From the NCBI RefSeq assembly GCF_000330725.2, contig NZ_AMZY02000009.1, forward strand, positions 248,001-312,000: a stretch of 64,000 nt of DNA, read 5' to 3'. This document shows positions 51,622-60,279 of this stretch, in pieces. Numbering within the stretch: position 1 is the stretch's first letter; each line of letters opens with the position of its first letter. The translations under genes and the position numbers were made by a program. The notes under the pieces were generated by a model that saw only the letters and a program-made list of their open reading frames with translations, was not told the DNA's origin and did no database searches. Source of the DNA: Mariniradius saccharolyticus AK6 (GTDB lineage: Bacteria > Bacteroidota > Bacteroidia > Cytophagales > Cyclobacteriaceae).

Positions 51622-52749
51622 ATGTTCAAAACTAGCATTCTGATTTTCATCATTTTGGCTGTTATTGCCTGCCAACCCAAACCAAAAAAAGCCGTGACCG
51701 AGACGATCAACTTTGAAATCAATGTTCGCAACATCAAAATGGGAGACCAAGACGCCCAGGTATTTAACTTGAAAAACAGCAACGGAATGGAGGTCGAGCT
51801 CACCAATTACGGTGGCATTCTTTCCCGCATCCTGGTGCCGGATAAAGACGGAAATTCCGAAAATATCATGCTTACTTACAACCAAGTGGAGGATTTTATC
51901 AACGACCGCTATTTTTTTGGTGCGACTGCCGGCCGCTATGCCAACCGGATTGCCAAAGGCAAATTCAGCATCGACGGGACCGAATACCAATTGGCCACGA
52001 ATAACGGCCCCAACCACCTGCATGGGGGTTTACAGGGATTCAACAAGAAATTTTGGAAGGCTTCGGTTATCGATAGCTTGGAAAATGCTGTCGGTGTGAA
52101 GATGGAATACCTCAGTGTAGATGGAGAGGAAGGCTATCCGGGCAATTTGAACACGACGATGACCTTCATACTCGACAAGGAAAACAAACTCTCCATCACA
52201 ATGGAGTCCACCACCGACAAGCCGACCATCGTCAACTTGACCCATCATGGCTATTTCAACCTTTCGGGAATGAAGGAAGACATCCTGGGACATCAATTGA
52301 CCATTTTCGCAGAGCATTACACGCCTGTCGATGCGGGCTTGATTCCGACCGGCGAAATCGCTCCCGTGGAAGGAACCCCGTTTGATTTTCGCATTCCGCA
52401 TTTGATTGGAGAGCGAATTGCTGAAACGGGAGCCGGATATGACCATAATTTTGTAATCAAGAAGGAACACGATGGAAAACTCACCAAAATGGCTGAATTG
52501 GTCCATGAAGGAACGGGGCGTACGATGACGGTTTATTCCAGTATGCCTGGTGTCCAATTTTACTCCGGCAATTTTCTGGATGGAAAGCAAACCACGGGGG
52601 GTGTGACCTATGGGAAGAATTTTGGCATGTGCCTAGAGCCGCAGTTTTTCCCTGATTCACCCAATCAGCCGAATTTCCCATCTCCGAGACTTAATCCTGG
52701 AGAGACTTACCGACATGAGATCGTGTATGAGTTTGGGATGAAGAAGTAG
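51622..52749 (+). CDS. Exported aldose 1-epimerase (galactose mutarotase)
   Basis: A 375-residue lipoprotein (ILAVIAC, Cys17) with a galactose mutarotase domain that interconverts alpha and beta anomers of sugars. Family motifs: VELTNYGGILSRILVPDKDG, FFGATAGRYANRIAKGKFSIDG, NNGPNHLHGGLQGFNKKFW (catalytic-type His), VNLTHHGYFNLSG (second His) and the C-terminal CLEPQFFPDSPNQPNFPSPRLNPGETYRHEIVYEF with the catalytic-base-type Glu. Lipidation places it in the periplasm, in keeping with extracellular sugar use. It is followed after 80 bp by the dioxygenase-like gene on the same strand. Confidence 0.94.
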   Translation: MFKTSILIFIILAVIACQPKPKKAVTETINFEINVRNIKMGDQDAQVFNLKNSNGMEVELTNYGGILSRILVPDKDGNSENIMLTYNQVEDFINDRYFFGATAGRYANRIAKGKFSIDGTEYQLATNNGPNHLHGGLQGFNKKFWKASVIDSLENAVGVKMEYLSVDGEEGYPGNLNTTMTFILDKENKLSITMESTTDKPTIVNLTHHGYFNLSGMKEDILGHQLTIFAEHYTPVDAGLIPTGEIAPVEGTPFDFRIPHLIGERIAETGAGYDHNFVIKKEHDGKLTKMAELVHEGTGRTMTVYSSMPGVQFYSGNFLDGKQTTGGVTYGKNFGMCLEPQFFPDSPNQPNFPSPRLNPGETYRHEIVYEFGMKK

Positions 52750-52829
52750 GACATTTCATTTATTCTGGGTACCGGTAAAAAGTAATTGAAAATCATTAAC
52801 TTACTCCACTATTCCCAACCCAGAAGACC

Positions 52830-53516
52830 ATGAGAAAGCGGGATTTCATCAAGAAAACATTGGCTGGTTTTGGTGGCGTTGTGGCGCTGCCCCATGCGAT
52901 CGTGGGACAGGGTCCTGCCAACCAGCAGTTGGATGATCTGGCCGCCTGCGAGAAAACGCCTTCGGAAATGAGAGGCCCGTTTCCGATCAAAACGCCTACG
53001 GAATTGATGCGGGCAAATATCGTAACCGACAGAAAGGGCGTCGCTCTGCTGATCAATCTAAAAATCCAAGATCAAAGTGAAGACTGTAAGCCCATTGCGG
53101 GCGCCCAAGTGGATGTCTGGCATTGTGATGCGGACGGCAACTATTCGGAATACGGTGCAAACCGCCTGCAGGAGGCCGATTACCGAAACGTCTCCTTTCT
53201 CCGCGGAAGGCAGACGACCGACCAAAACGGTGAGGTTTCCTTCATCAGCATTTTCCCGGGTTGGTATCCGGGCCGGGCGCCGCATATCCATGTCGAGGTG
53301 ATCAAGGATGGAAAATCCCTTCTTGCTACCCAAGTCGCGTTTCCCGAATCAAGTACTTCGGTAGTTTATGCCAGTCAGGGGTACAAAGGAAAGGAAGATA
53401 CTACCAATGCGGACGACGGACTTTTTCGCAACAGCCTCGCAGGCAACATGGCAGACGCTGTCACTGGCAACCTAAAGGATGGTTTTACCTTAAAAAAGAC
53501 GATTACCGTCGCTTAG
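52830..53516 (+). CDS. Intradiol ring-cleavage dioxygenase family protein
   Basis: A 228-residue exported protein related to the protocatechuate 3,4-dioxygenase beta subunit. The N-terminus MRKRDFIKKTLAGFGGVVALPHAIVG resembles a Tat-like or Sec signal. The iron ligands are visible: Tyr in DADGNYSEYG, and Tyr, His and His in FPGWYPGRAPHIHVEV, together with GAQVDVWHCDADG. Secreted members are of uncertain substrate and may act on aromatic compounds such as catechols in the periplasm. Possibly co-transcribed with galM; the two have no obvious pathway link. Confidence 0.9.
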   Translation: MRKRDFIKKTLAGFGGVVALPHAIVGQGPANQQLDDLAACEKTPSEMRGPFPIKTPTELMRANIVTDRKGVALLINLKIQDQSEDCKPIAGAQVDVWHCDADGNYSEYGANRLQEADYRNVSFLRGRQTTDQNGEVSFISIFPGWYPGRAPHIHVEVIKDGKSLLATQVAFPESSTSVVYASQGYKGKEDTTNADDGLFRNSLAGNMADAVTGNLKDGFTLKKTITVA

Positions 53517-53523
53517 GCGCGAT

Positions 53524-53895
53524 TCAATCCTTACGCGGATCAATGACAAGCCCGCCCAATTTTTTGTCTAGTATGGTATAATGGATTTCTGGATTTGGAA
53601 CGTACACGGGCATGCGGGAGTCTGATTCGAGTTCTTTGGTGGGCATGATATAAACGATTTCTTCGGCCCGAACGGTGCTCGGGGGGATGATTTTGTTAAC
53701 AAGCGAATCGGCATTGGTAAGTGGTTGGATGCTTTCGAATAGCACCACGTTTTGGGTCTGTTTGGTATCCGAAAAAGCAAGCTTCAATTTATTATTTTGG
53801 AAAAGTGCGGAATTAGCTGTTCCATTTATTTCGCTTTGTGCATGAGTGCCAATGGCAGTGATAAAGAGCATTGTAAAAAGCGGTATGATTTTCAT
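53524..53895 (-). CDS. Hypothetical secreted protein
   Basis: A 123-residue protein with a signal peptide (MKIIPLFTMLFITAIGTHAQ) and a polar mature part without Cys. No family recognised; the sequence SRMPVYVPNPEIHYTILDKKLGGLVIDPRKD closes it. It is convergent with the dioxygenase gene, 7 bp away, and has no other neighbours on its strand. The signal peptide argues that it is real. Confidence 0.6.
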   Translation of the reverse strand: MKIIPLFTMLFITAIGTHAQSEINGTANSALFQNNKLKLAFSDTKQTQNVVLFESIQPLTNADSLVNKIIPPSTVRAEEIVYIMPTKELESDSRMPVYVPNPEIHYTILDKKLGGLVIDPRKD

Positions 53896-54224
53896 AGGCT
53901 TGGTTTTTTTATGTTTTGAGATTCATCAACTAAACAGTATGGTTTCTGTTTGAGTAAGGGTATTCTGAACAAAAATTCTAAGGCTAGAATTGCTTCATGT
54001 ATCCTTTCTGATGGTTTTAATACGTCGAAAGGAACAAGTCAGTTGTCAAAAGCGACCGAAAGGCTTCGATCGAGTCTGGATTACATTATGCAATCTTTTT
54101 CCTAAATGAAATCTGCCTTTTCAAGTCGGTGGATTCATGGTATTTATCAAGCAGTTAAGTGACTTTGCTCATAATTATTGGTTTCCTTTATCCATAATTT
54201 TCCATTGTTCAGGAAGGAGCAATT
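53896..54224. other. Intergenic region upstream of the GCS2-CBS gene
   Basis: A 329-bp stretch with no frame of note. The only clear signal is AGGAAGGAG at 54211-54219, a strong Shine-Dalgarno-like sequence 5 nt before the ATG at 54225, unusual here since most genes in the window lack one. Confidence 0.5.
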
Positions 54225-56069
54225 ATGGGTGTACACAATGTGAGGGCACTGGAGGGTCCCGAAGACCGTGCCGAGTTTCTACATCGCCTGATGCAGGATG
54301 TGCGGGCTTTGGAATATATGCTCGATCAAGGTTTGTTTGAAACTGCACCGCTTCGAATCGGCGCAGAGCAGGAGCTTTTTCTGGTCGATGGGGAATATAT
54401 GCCTGACCCGCGTGCCCAGGAATTGCTCGCCAAGTTGGACGACGTCCATTTCACCACGGAAATAGGAAAGTTCAATCTCGAAATCAACCTAGATCCTGTT
54501 GAATTGGGTAAGAATTGCCTAGGCAAGGTAAAGGAGGATTTGGAGGCCCATATCAGAAAGGCACAGCAAGCGGCATCCGAGTTGGGTTCAAAGCTCATCC
54601 TGACGGGGATTTTGCCGACTTTGACACAAGCCCATACCCGTTCTGAATACCTGACTCCGGTAGAACGTTATGGCATCCTCAACAAAGCAGCAAGGAATGC
54701 CCGCGGTTCGGATTTTCAAATCCATATCCAAGGCTTGGATGAAGTCACCATTTCACACGATTCTGTCTTGCTGGAAGCCTGTAACACGAGTTTTCAAATC
54801 CACCTCCAAACCACCCCTGCCGAGTTTGTCTCCATGTTGAATTGGGCAAATGCCATCTCAGCACCGGTTTTGGCTGTCTCCGTGAATTCTCCCCTGCTTT
54901 TCGGCAAAGAATTGTGGCAGGAAACCCGCCTCGCATTGTTTACCCAGAGTGTAGACGTAAGGGCGAGTTCCCATTTGCTGAACGATAGTCAAGCCCGGGT
55001 CAGTTTCGATAACGGTTGGCACACCGGGTCTGTCGCTGACGTGTTTAAGGATCAGATCGCAAGATTCAAGGCAATTCTCACCGCTGATCTTGGGATAAGC
55101 AGCTTTGGTTTATTGGAAGAAGGTCAAATTCCAAAGCTGAAGGCGCTGTGTCTCCACAACGGCACAGTCTACAAATGGAATCGGCCTTGTTTTGGCGTCG
55201 GCGATGGAAAACCTCACTTGCGCATCGAATGCAGGTACATTCCCTCGGGGCCGACCATTGTGGATGAAGTCGCAAACTTGGCTTTTTGGATCGGACTGAT
55301 GAAAGGAATGCCTGCTGACATGCAAAACATCCATGAAATGATGGATTTCAAAGATGTCAAAACCAATTTTCTCGCCGCCGCCAGATACGGCCTGAGCGCT
55401 CCCATGAAATGGGATGGGAAAGTCTGGACTGCAAGGAATTTGGTCTCCGAAGTAATGCTGCCCTGGGCCAAGAAGGGATTGTTAAGTCTAGGAGTGGCTG
55501 TCCAAGAGGCAGATTTATATTTGGCCATTATCCAAAAAAGAATCGAGTCCCACAACGGTGCCGAATGGACCACCAAAAGCTACAGACACTTACTGAAGAC
55601 CAAAAAGCGGCACGAGGCCAACCAATTGCTCACGGAATTGATGTTTTCGAATCAGGAAAAAGGGAGCCCGATCGGGGAATGGGGGCTTCCGGAGAGCAAA
55701 AGTTCCTCTGTGCCATTTTTGAGGGTAAGGCATGTAATGAATACCGATACCTTCACTTTGGATGAGTACGATCCGATCGAGATGGCGGTGCATATCATGA
55801 AATGGAAAAATATCAATCATTTGCCCATCGTGCATGGCGACAGGCTGTTGTTGGGGATGATCTCTTCGACTGATTTGGCTAAGATTTCCGAAACGCCCGA
55901 CAATCTTGTCCGTCCGGTGAGGGAAATCATGAAGCGGGTTTTGGTATCCATTGAAGCCGACAAATCCGCGGAGGAGGCGAAAAGGCTCATGGATGAGTTT
56001 GGGATTCATTCCCTTCCTGTCGTGGAGGATGGCAAACTGATAGGTATCATCACCTCCAAAGACCTATGA
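54225..56069 (+). CDS. GCS2-type glutamate-cysteine ligase domain fused to two CBS domains
   Basis: A 614-residue cytoplasmic protein. Residues about 40-420 form a GCS2-type carboxylate-amine ligase domain: RIGAEQELFLVDGEYMPDPRAQELL, FTTEIGKFNLEINLDPVELG (metal-binding Glu residues), FQIHLQTTPAEFVSMLNWANAISAPVLAVSVNSPLLFGKELWQETR and HLRIECRYIPSGPT (Arg near the ATP site). Residues about 500-614 hold two CBS domains (VRHVMNTDTFTLDEYDPIEMAVHIMK and VREIMKRVLVSIEADKSAEEAKRLMDE), adenylate-binding regulatory modules. Such an enzyme joins glutamate or a relative to an amine, perhaps under energy control. Its stop overlaps the next gene's ATG (ATGA), so it is coupled to an aspartoacylase-like enzyme. 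The exact product is unknown. Confidence 0.88.
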   Translation: MGVHNVRALEGPEDRAEFLHRLMQDVRALEYMLDQGLFETAPLRIGAEQELFLVDGEYMPDPRAQELLAKLDDVHFTTEIGKFNLEINLDPVELGKNCLGKVKEDLEAHIRKAQQAASELGSKLILTGILPTLTQAHTRSEYLTPVERYGILNKAARNARGSDFQIHIQGLDEVTISHDSVLLEACNTSFQIHLQTTPAEFVSMLNWANAISAPVLAVSVNSPLLFGKELWQETRLALFTQSVDVRASSHLLNDSQARVSFDNGWHTGSVADVFKDQIARFKAILTADLGISSFGLLEEGQIPKLKALCLHNGTVYKWNRPCFGVGDGKPHLRIECRYIPSGPTIVDEVANLAFWIGLMKGMPADMQNIHEMMDFKDVKTNFLAAARYGLSAPMKWDGKVWTARNLVSEVMLPWAKKGLLSLGVAVQEADLYLAIIQKRIESHNGAEWTTKSYRHLLKTKKRHEANQLLTELMFSNQEKGSPIGEWGLPESKSSSVPFLRVRHVMNTDTFTLDEYDPIEMAVHIMKWKNINHLPIVHGDRLLLGMISSTDLAKISETPDNLVRPVREIMKRVLVSIEADKSAEEAKRLMDEFGIHSLPVVEDGKLIGIITSKDL

Positions 56070-57271
56070 AAAAGGCACTCCATCGTTTGGTAAAAGATAA
56101 ACTTCCTCCGAGAAGTCCGCTGAGGATTATCGGGGATATCGGAAGCCGAAAGCAAGGACCTGTGGCCATATTTTTCGCGGGCATTCATGGAAACGAACCC
56201 GCAGGTGTAACAGCCCTGGAGCGGTTATTCGCAGCGTTATCCCCGAGAGAAAACGATTTGAAGGGACGCGTGATCGGGATCCGCGGAAACATCAGGGCGC
56301 TGGAAAAGCAAAGCAGGTATTTGGATGAGGACCTGAATCGACTTTGGACAAAAGAGGCGATTCAACGTATCCGCATCAAACCGGTCCTACTGGAAGAGGA
56401 GCACGAAATGCTTGAGATTTTGGATTTTCTAGAGGAGGTACTTGATGCCTCGGAGGGTCCTTTCTATTTCTTTGACCTGCATACGACTTCAGGCAAATCC
56501 GCCCCGTTTATGACGATCAATGACGCGCTTGCAAATCGGAAATTTGCGGCGCTCTTTCCAGTTCCTATCATCCTTGGGATCGAGGAATACCTGACGGGAC
56601 CACTGCTGAGCTATGTCAATGAACTGGGATATGTCGCCTTGGGATTTGAGGGGGGACAGCACCAGGATCCACAGTCCATCGAGCGTTGCAAGGCATTTTC
56701 CCAATTGTGTTTGGAGTTTGCCGGGATATTTCAGGTTGATGGACCTGCTTCCTCGCAGGAAGCATATCGGACACTTCAGCATCCGGCTTTTGACAAGGGT
56801 TCGTTTTTTGAAATCATCGAAGTGTACAAGGTGGCGGAATTTGAGGTATTCAGGATGCGGCCGGGATTTGAGAGTTTTCAGAAAGTCCAAAAAGGCACTC
56901 CGGTGGCACTGCACCAAGGTCACGAAATATTGTTTCCCCAAGATGCCCATATTTTTATGCCCCTTTATCAAAGCCAAGGGAAAGAGGGATTCTTCGTCAT
57001 CCGGAAGGTCCCGAGCTTCTTTCTCAACCTGTCCGCCTTCTTGAGGAAATTCAAATTTGACAATCTGCTTGTCTTGCTTCCCGGTGTTTCTTGGGGAAAC
57101 AAGAAAAAGGAAATACTCCGGGTGGACAGAAAAGTCGCTAAGTACCTCGCCAAACAGCTTTTCCACTTGTTGGGATATAGGTTGAAAGTCCTTGACGGGC
57201 GGTTCATTCGACTGTACAACCGGGAACGCGCTACCAAAAAGCAGACCTACAAAGAAGCTGCTTGGTGGTAG
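56066..57271 (+). CDS. Succinylglutamate desuccinylase/aspartoacylase family protein
   Basis: A 401-residue zinc enzyme of the AstE/AspA group, related to M14 peptidases. Zinc ligands H41 and E44 lie in FFAGIHGNEPAGVTALERL, the third His in FFDLHTTSGKSAP, and DEDLNRLW is the substrate-binding Arg region; GFEGGQH is the catalytic-Glu region. The C-terminal part (about 270-400) is an extra domain ending in a basic tail. It begins inside the stop codon of the GCS2-CBS gene (ATGA), so translation is coupled. Members hydrolyse N-acyl amino acids; a matching acyl or amide product made by the partner is a fair inference. Confidence 0.9.
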   Translation: MKKALHRLVKDKLPPRSPLRIIGDIGSRKQGPVAIFFAGIHGNEPAGVTALERLFAALSPRENDLKGRVIGIRGNIRALEKQSRYLDEDLNRLWTKEAIQRIRIKPVLLEEEHEMLEILDFLEEVLDASEGPFYFFDLHTTSGKSAPFMTINDALANRKFAALFPVPIILGIEEYLTGPLLSYVNELGYVALGFEGGQHQDPQSIERCKAFSQLCLEFAGIFQVDGPASSQEAYRTLQHPAFDKGSFFEIIEVYKVAEFEVFRMRPGFESFQKVQKGTPVALHQGHEILFPQDAHIFMPLYQSQGKEGFFVIRKVPSFFLNLSAFLRKFKFDNLLVLLPGVSWGNKKKEILRVDRKVAKYLAKQLFHLLGYRLKVLDGRFIRLYNRERATKKQTYKEAAWW

Positions 57272-57299
57272 GTTTCGATCAATTCCGATCAACTTCAAT

Positions 57300-57863
57300 C
57301 TATGGTTGCGCACTTTCAGCTTTTTGCTTCAATGCAGCCAGCCAAATGTCATGCAGCCGATGGAGCTTTTTGGGTTGGAAGATTTTCTCAAAGAAAGTCA
57401 ACCAGCCGTTTTGTGTCTCTGCGGTGAGGACACGACAGCCGGTTTCCGTGGGCGTGATGATCCAAACATGGTAGCCTTGGATACTTTTTTTGTCTGAAAG
57501 CCAGGCAAGTCTCTGATTGATTTCAAACTCCCTAACTTCGGAGTCAAATTTTAGCCCCATGGTTTTCCAAGATAATCTCGCTTCCTGAGACAGGTTTGGG
57601 GAATTTTTTCCTGTGACTTTGACATCCTTTGCCCCCTCGTACCAATTGGGCCATGATTCCGCTTCGATCAGGATAGACCAGACGATCTCGGGGGAGGCAT
57701 CGATTTCGATTTCGTTTTCTACATAAAACTTACTCTCGGTTGGATGAAATCCTTCCGGCCAAATGATTGCTTGGTTATAATTCCTAGCACTGGGATTCGT
57801 AGTAAGCGGTCCAGTCAGGAATCCGACCAATCCGGCGATGATGGAGATGAAGGTAGCTTTCAT
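57300..57863 (-). CDS. SRPBCC family protein with N-terminal hydrophobic segment
   Basis: A 187-residue protein: MKATFISIIAGLVGFLTGPLTTN is a membrane anchor or signal, followed by a START/SRPBCC helix-grip domain (about 50-185) with ENEIEIDASPEIVWSILIEAESWPNWYEGAKDV, LSWKTMGLKFDSEVREFEINQRLAWLSD and GCRVLTAETQNGWLTFFEKIFQP. These proteins bind hydrophobic ligands such as lipids. I start at ATG 57861-57863 because the -7 element at 57885-57892 excludes the upstream Met at 57887. Confidence 0.85.
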   Translation of the reverse strand: MKATFISIIAGLVGFLTGPLTTNPSARNYNQAIIWPEGFHPTESKFYVENEIEIDASPEIVWSILIEAESWPNWYEGAKDVKVTGKNSPNLSQEARLSWKTMGLKFDSEVREFEINQRLAWLSDKKSIQGYHVWIITPTETGCRVLTAETQNGWLTFFEKIFQPKKLHRLHDIWLAALKQKAESAQP

Positions 57864-57884
57864 AAGATTTGGATATGTTTGATC

Positions 57885-57892
57885 CAAAGCTA
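57885..57892 (-). promoter_or_regulatory. TAnnTTTG element upstream of the SRPBCC gene
   Basis: The minus strand reads TAGCTTTG. It places transcription start near 57879, only about 16 nt before the ATG at 57863, and so decides that start codon. Confidence 0.5.
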
Positions 57893-57936
57893 TTTGAAAT
57901 GCAGGGCAGGGGGCGTTAACAAATGTTTAGACTCGC

Positions 57937-58506
57937 TCAGCGCTCGGATTTTTTCAGTCGGCTTAGATGGACGGGCGTGATGCCTAGGTAGGATGCAATC
58001 ATGTGTTGGGGGACCCGCTGATGGATGTTTGGAAAAACCTCTGTGATGGCCTCATATCTTTCCTTTGGGCTGCGGGAGTAGATATTTTTGATCCGGTTGT
58101 CCTGGTAGATGAAATAGAACTCAGCGACGAGTCGGCCCATTTTTTCGCCTTCATGGAGGTTTTTATATCCCCATTCGATAGCTTTTCGCGGCAATACCAC
58201 TACTTCCGTGGTTTCCAAGGCCTGCATTGAATACAATGCCGGTTGCTGCAGGATAAAACTCGAATAGTCTGTTATAAATTGGTTCTCCATGGCAAAATGA
58301 ATGGTGTGCTCATTTCCATCGCGGTCGGTTATGATGACGCGAATAAGACCGCTCTTGATGAATAGTACTTCCTGCGGAATGGTCCCTGGCTGTAGGGCTA
58401 TTTCGTTTTTTGAAAAAGTCTTGAGATGGCACAAATCCAAAAAAACGGCGAGCTCTTCTTTCGAAGCCTTGATCATTTGTAAAATTGCATCCCTGAATGC
58501 TTCCAT
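57937..58506 (-). CDS. Crp/Fnr family transcriptional regulator
   Basis: A 189-residue regulator with a cyclic-nucleotide-binding-like sensor domain (about 20-125, with TFSKNEIALQPGTIPQEVLFIKSGLIRVIITDRDGNEHTIHF) and a C-terminal helix-turn-helix (about 160-187, RVPQHMIASYLGITPVHLSRLKK). There is no Cys cluster as in Fnr. This subfamily is abundant in Bacteroidota and its ligand is mostly unknown. It precedes the SRPBCC gene on the same strand with about 75 bp between, but that gene has its own promoter. Confidence 0.92.
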   Translation of the reverse strand: MEAFRDAILQMIKASKEELAVFLDLCHLKTFSKNEIALQPGTIPQEVLFIKSGLIRVIITDRDGNEHTIHFAMENQFITDYSSFILQQPALYSMQALETTEVVVLPRKAIEWGYKNLHEGEKMGRLVAEFYFIYQDNRIKNIYSRSPKERYEAITEVFPNIHQRVPQHMIASYLGITPVHLSRLKKSER

Positions 58507-58628
58507 TTGACTTAATCTTCAAGCTGGAAAATAAGCAGATTGGATGAGTTTTGGAACTTAAGTTACCAAAATCAAGAAGCAGGCCGCTAAGCTGGTTTGT
58601 CGACATCGATCAATTCGTGCTTTTCCTG

Positions 58629-58658
58629 TTTGCGGAAAAACAGATTTGATTACTTTTG
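58629..58658 (+). promoter_or_regulatory. Full Bacteroidota promoter of the dCMP deaminase gene
   Basis: TTTG (58629-58632), an 18-bp spacer, and TACTTTTG (58651-58658). Start of transcription near 58665 rules out the frame's Met at 58656 and supports ATG 58698. Confidence 0.7.
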
Positions 58659-58697
58659 GACTTTGGAGAAAAACACCCCATTGGTATTGGCCTGCAG

Positions 58698-59189
58698 ATG
58701 ACAAACACCGGAAGACCCCACTTTGACGATATTTTTATGGAATTGGCGGTCAACTTGGCCAAGCGTTCCCATTGCATCAAAAAGCACGTCGGAGCGGTGC
58801 TCACCAAAGAAACCCGCATCATTTCTATCGGCTATAACGGTCCTCCTGCCGGAACCCACAATTGCGACGAGGAATTTCCCGACACGGGCTGTGCGCGGGA
58901 TAGCAAGGGAAGCTGTACCTTGGCCCTCCATGCCGAGCAAAATGCGATTCTCTATGCCGTGAAGAACAATACGTCCGTGGAGGGTTCGACCTTGTATGTG
59001 ACGTTGGCGCCTTGCCTCGCCTGTGCGCGGATCATATTTTCGATGGGGATTGTCAAAGTGGTGTACATGTATTCATATGCCGAATACAAGGGTTTGCCAT
59101 CCGATGAGGGATTGGATTTTCTAAGGAAATTTGGGGTGGAAGTGGCTAAATACCCAAAAGACATTCTCTTTGAAGATCCCCTGATCTAG
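58698..59189 (+). CDS. dCMP deaminase family protein (ComEB-like)
   Basis: A 163-residue cytidine/deoxycytidylate deaminase that converts dCMP to dUMP for thymidylate synthesis. Zinc motifs are complete: H78-A-E80 in LALHAEQNAI and the C106-x2-C109 pair in TLAPCLACA. The extra cysteines in HNCDEEFPDTGC (with GSCTLALHAE) match the zinc site of ComEB/dCMP deaminases. I start at 58698 (MTNTGRPHFDDIFMELA) because the promoter lies at 58629-58658, although the frame is open from 58656. Its stop overlaps the convergent murB gene by 4 bp. Confidence 0.93.
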   Translation: MTNTGRPHFDDIFMELAVNLAKRSHCIKKHVGAVLTKETRIISIGYNGPPAGTHNCDEEFPDTGCARDSKGSCTLALHAEQNAILYAVKNNTSVEGSTLYVTLAPCLACARIIFSMGIVKVVYMYSYAEYKGLPSDEGLDFLRKFGVEVAKYPKDILFEDPLI

Positions 59190-60199
59190 ATAAAGTTCAC
59201 CTCGGGATGGAGCGCAATTCCGAACCGCTCCTTTACTGAGGCCTGGATATCTTGGCTTAGCTTGACAATATCTTTTCCCTCTCCGCCACCGTAGTTGACC
59301 AGTACCAAAGGTTGCTTGGCGTGCACGCCGATACTTCCAAAGCGTTTCCCTTTCCAACCCGCCTGTTCGATGAGCCAAGCCGCAGGGACTTTCGTACCCT
59401 CTTCCGCAGGGAATCCGGGAATATTCGGATACTCGCTTTTTAATCTTTCAAAATGATCGGCTGGGATGGTAGGGTTTTTAAAAAAACTGCCTGCATTGCC
59501 GATTTCGGCAGGGTCGGGGAGTTTGCTGCGGCGTATTTGGATGACTGCTTCACTGACATCTCTGATGCTAGGCTGTCGAATGCCTAATTCCTTTAAGGTG
59601 TCCTGAATCGCTCCATAGGAGGTTTTGATCTGCGGTTTTTTGGAAAGCCTAAACCAAACTTGCGTGATGATGTATTGGTCTTTGAGTGCGCTTTTGAATA
59701 CACTTTCCCTGTAGCCAAACGCGCATTCTTCCCAGGAGAATCTTCTATTTGCGAGCTCACTTCGCTCAATGGCCCATAAGCTGTCAAATACTTCCTTGAT
59801 TTCCACGCCATAGGCTCCAATATTTTGCATGGGAGAGGCCCCGACGGTACCGGGAATAAGGGAAAGATTCTCCACGCCAGCATAACCGTTTTCGATGCAG
59901 AATAGGACAAACTCATGCCAATTCTCGCCCGCGCCGACTTTTACCAAGACCTCATCCTCAGAACAATCTTCCACTTGGATTCCCTTGATTTCCATTTTCA
60001 GCACCAAGCCTTCCCAATCCTTTGTCAACAATATATTGGAGCCTCCGCCGAGGACCAACAGGGGAATCCCCTTTTCCCGGGCAAAGAGAAGCGCATCGAT
60101 CACGTCTTTGTCGCTTTGGGCCCTGACAAAAAAACGGGCCTTTTTGTCCATTCCGAAGGTGTTGTAGGGCAGGAGGGAAATGTTTTCTTGTATATTCAT
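59186..60199 (-). CDS. murB: UDP-N-acetylenolpyruvoylglucosamine reductase
   Basis: A 337-residue FAD enzyme that makes UDP-MurNAc, the peptidoglycan precursor. Motifs: LVLGGGSNIL (FAD binding), SLIPGTVGASPMQNIGAYGVEI, FGYRESVFK (Arg and Ser around the active site), GNAGSFFKNP (catalytic Ser) and LHPEVNFI with the catalytic Glu at the C-terminus. The motif spacing is that of the type I MurB of E. coli. I start at ATG 60197-60199 (MNIQENISLLPYNTFG), the family beginning, since the 22 extra residues upstream look noncoding. It is divergent from the aspartoacylase-like gene at 60280. Confidence 0.96.
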   Translation of the reverse strand: MNIQENISLLPYNTFGMDKKARFFVRAQSDKDVIDALLFAREKGIPLLVLGGGSNILLTKDWEGLVLKMEIKGIQVEDCSEDEVLVKVGAGENWHEFVLFCIENGYAGVENLSLIPGTVGASPMQNIGAYGVEIKEVFDSLWAIERSELANRRFSWEECAFGYRESVFKSALKDQYIITQVWFRLSKKPQIKTSYGAIQDTLKELGIRQPSIRDVSEAVIQIRRSKLPDPAEIGNAGSFFKNPTIPADHFERLKSEYPNIPGFPAEEGTKVPAAWLIEQAGWKGKRFGSIGVHAKQPLVLVNYGGGEGKDIVKLSQDIQASVKERFGIALHPEVNFI

Positions 60200-60279
60200 A
60201 GCTGCAAAAAAGCGGTGCTGCGAAGTAAAGCATATTTTGCCCAAATCCGAAAGCCTCAGCGGCAAACCACCTACACACT

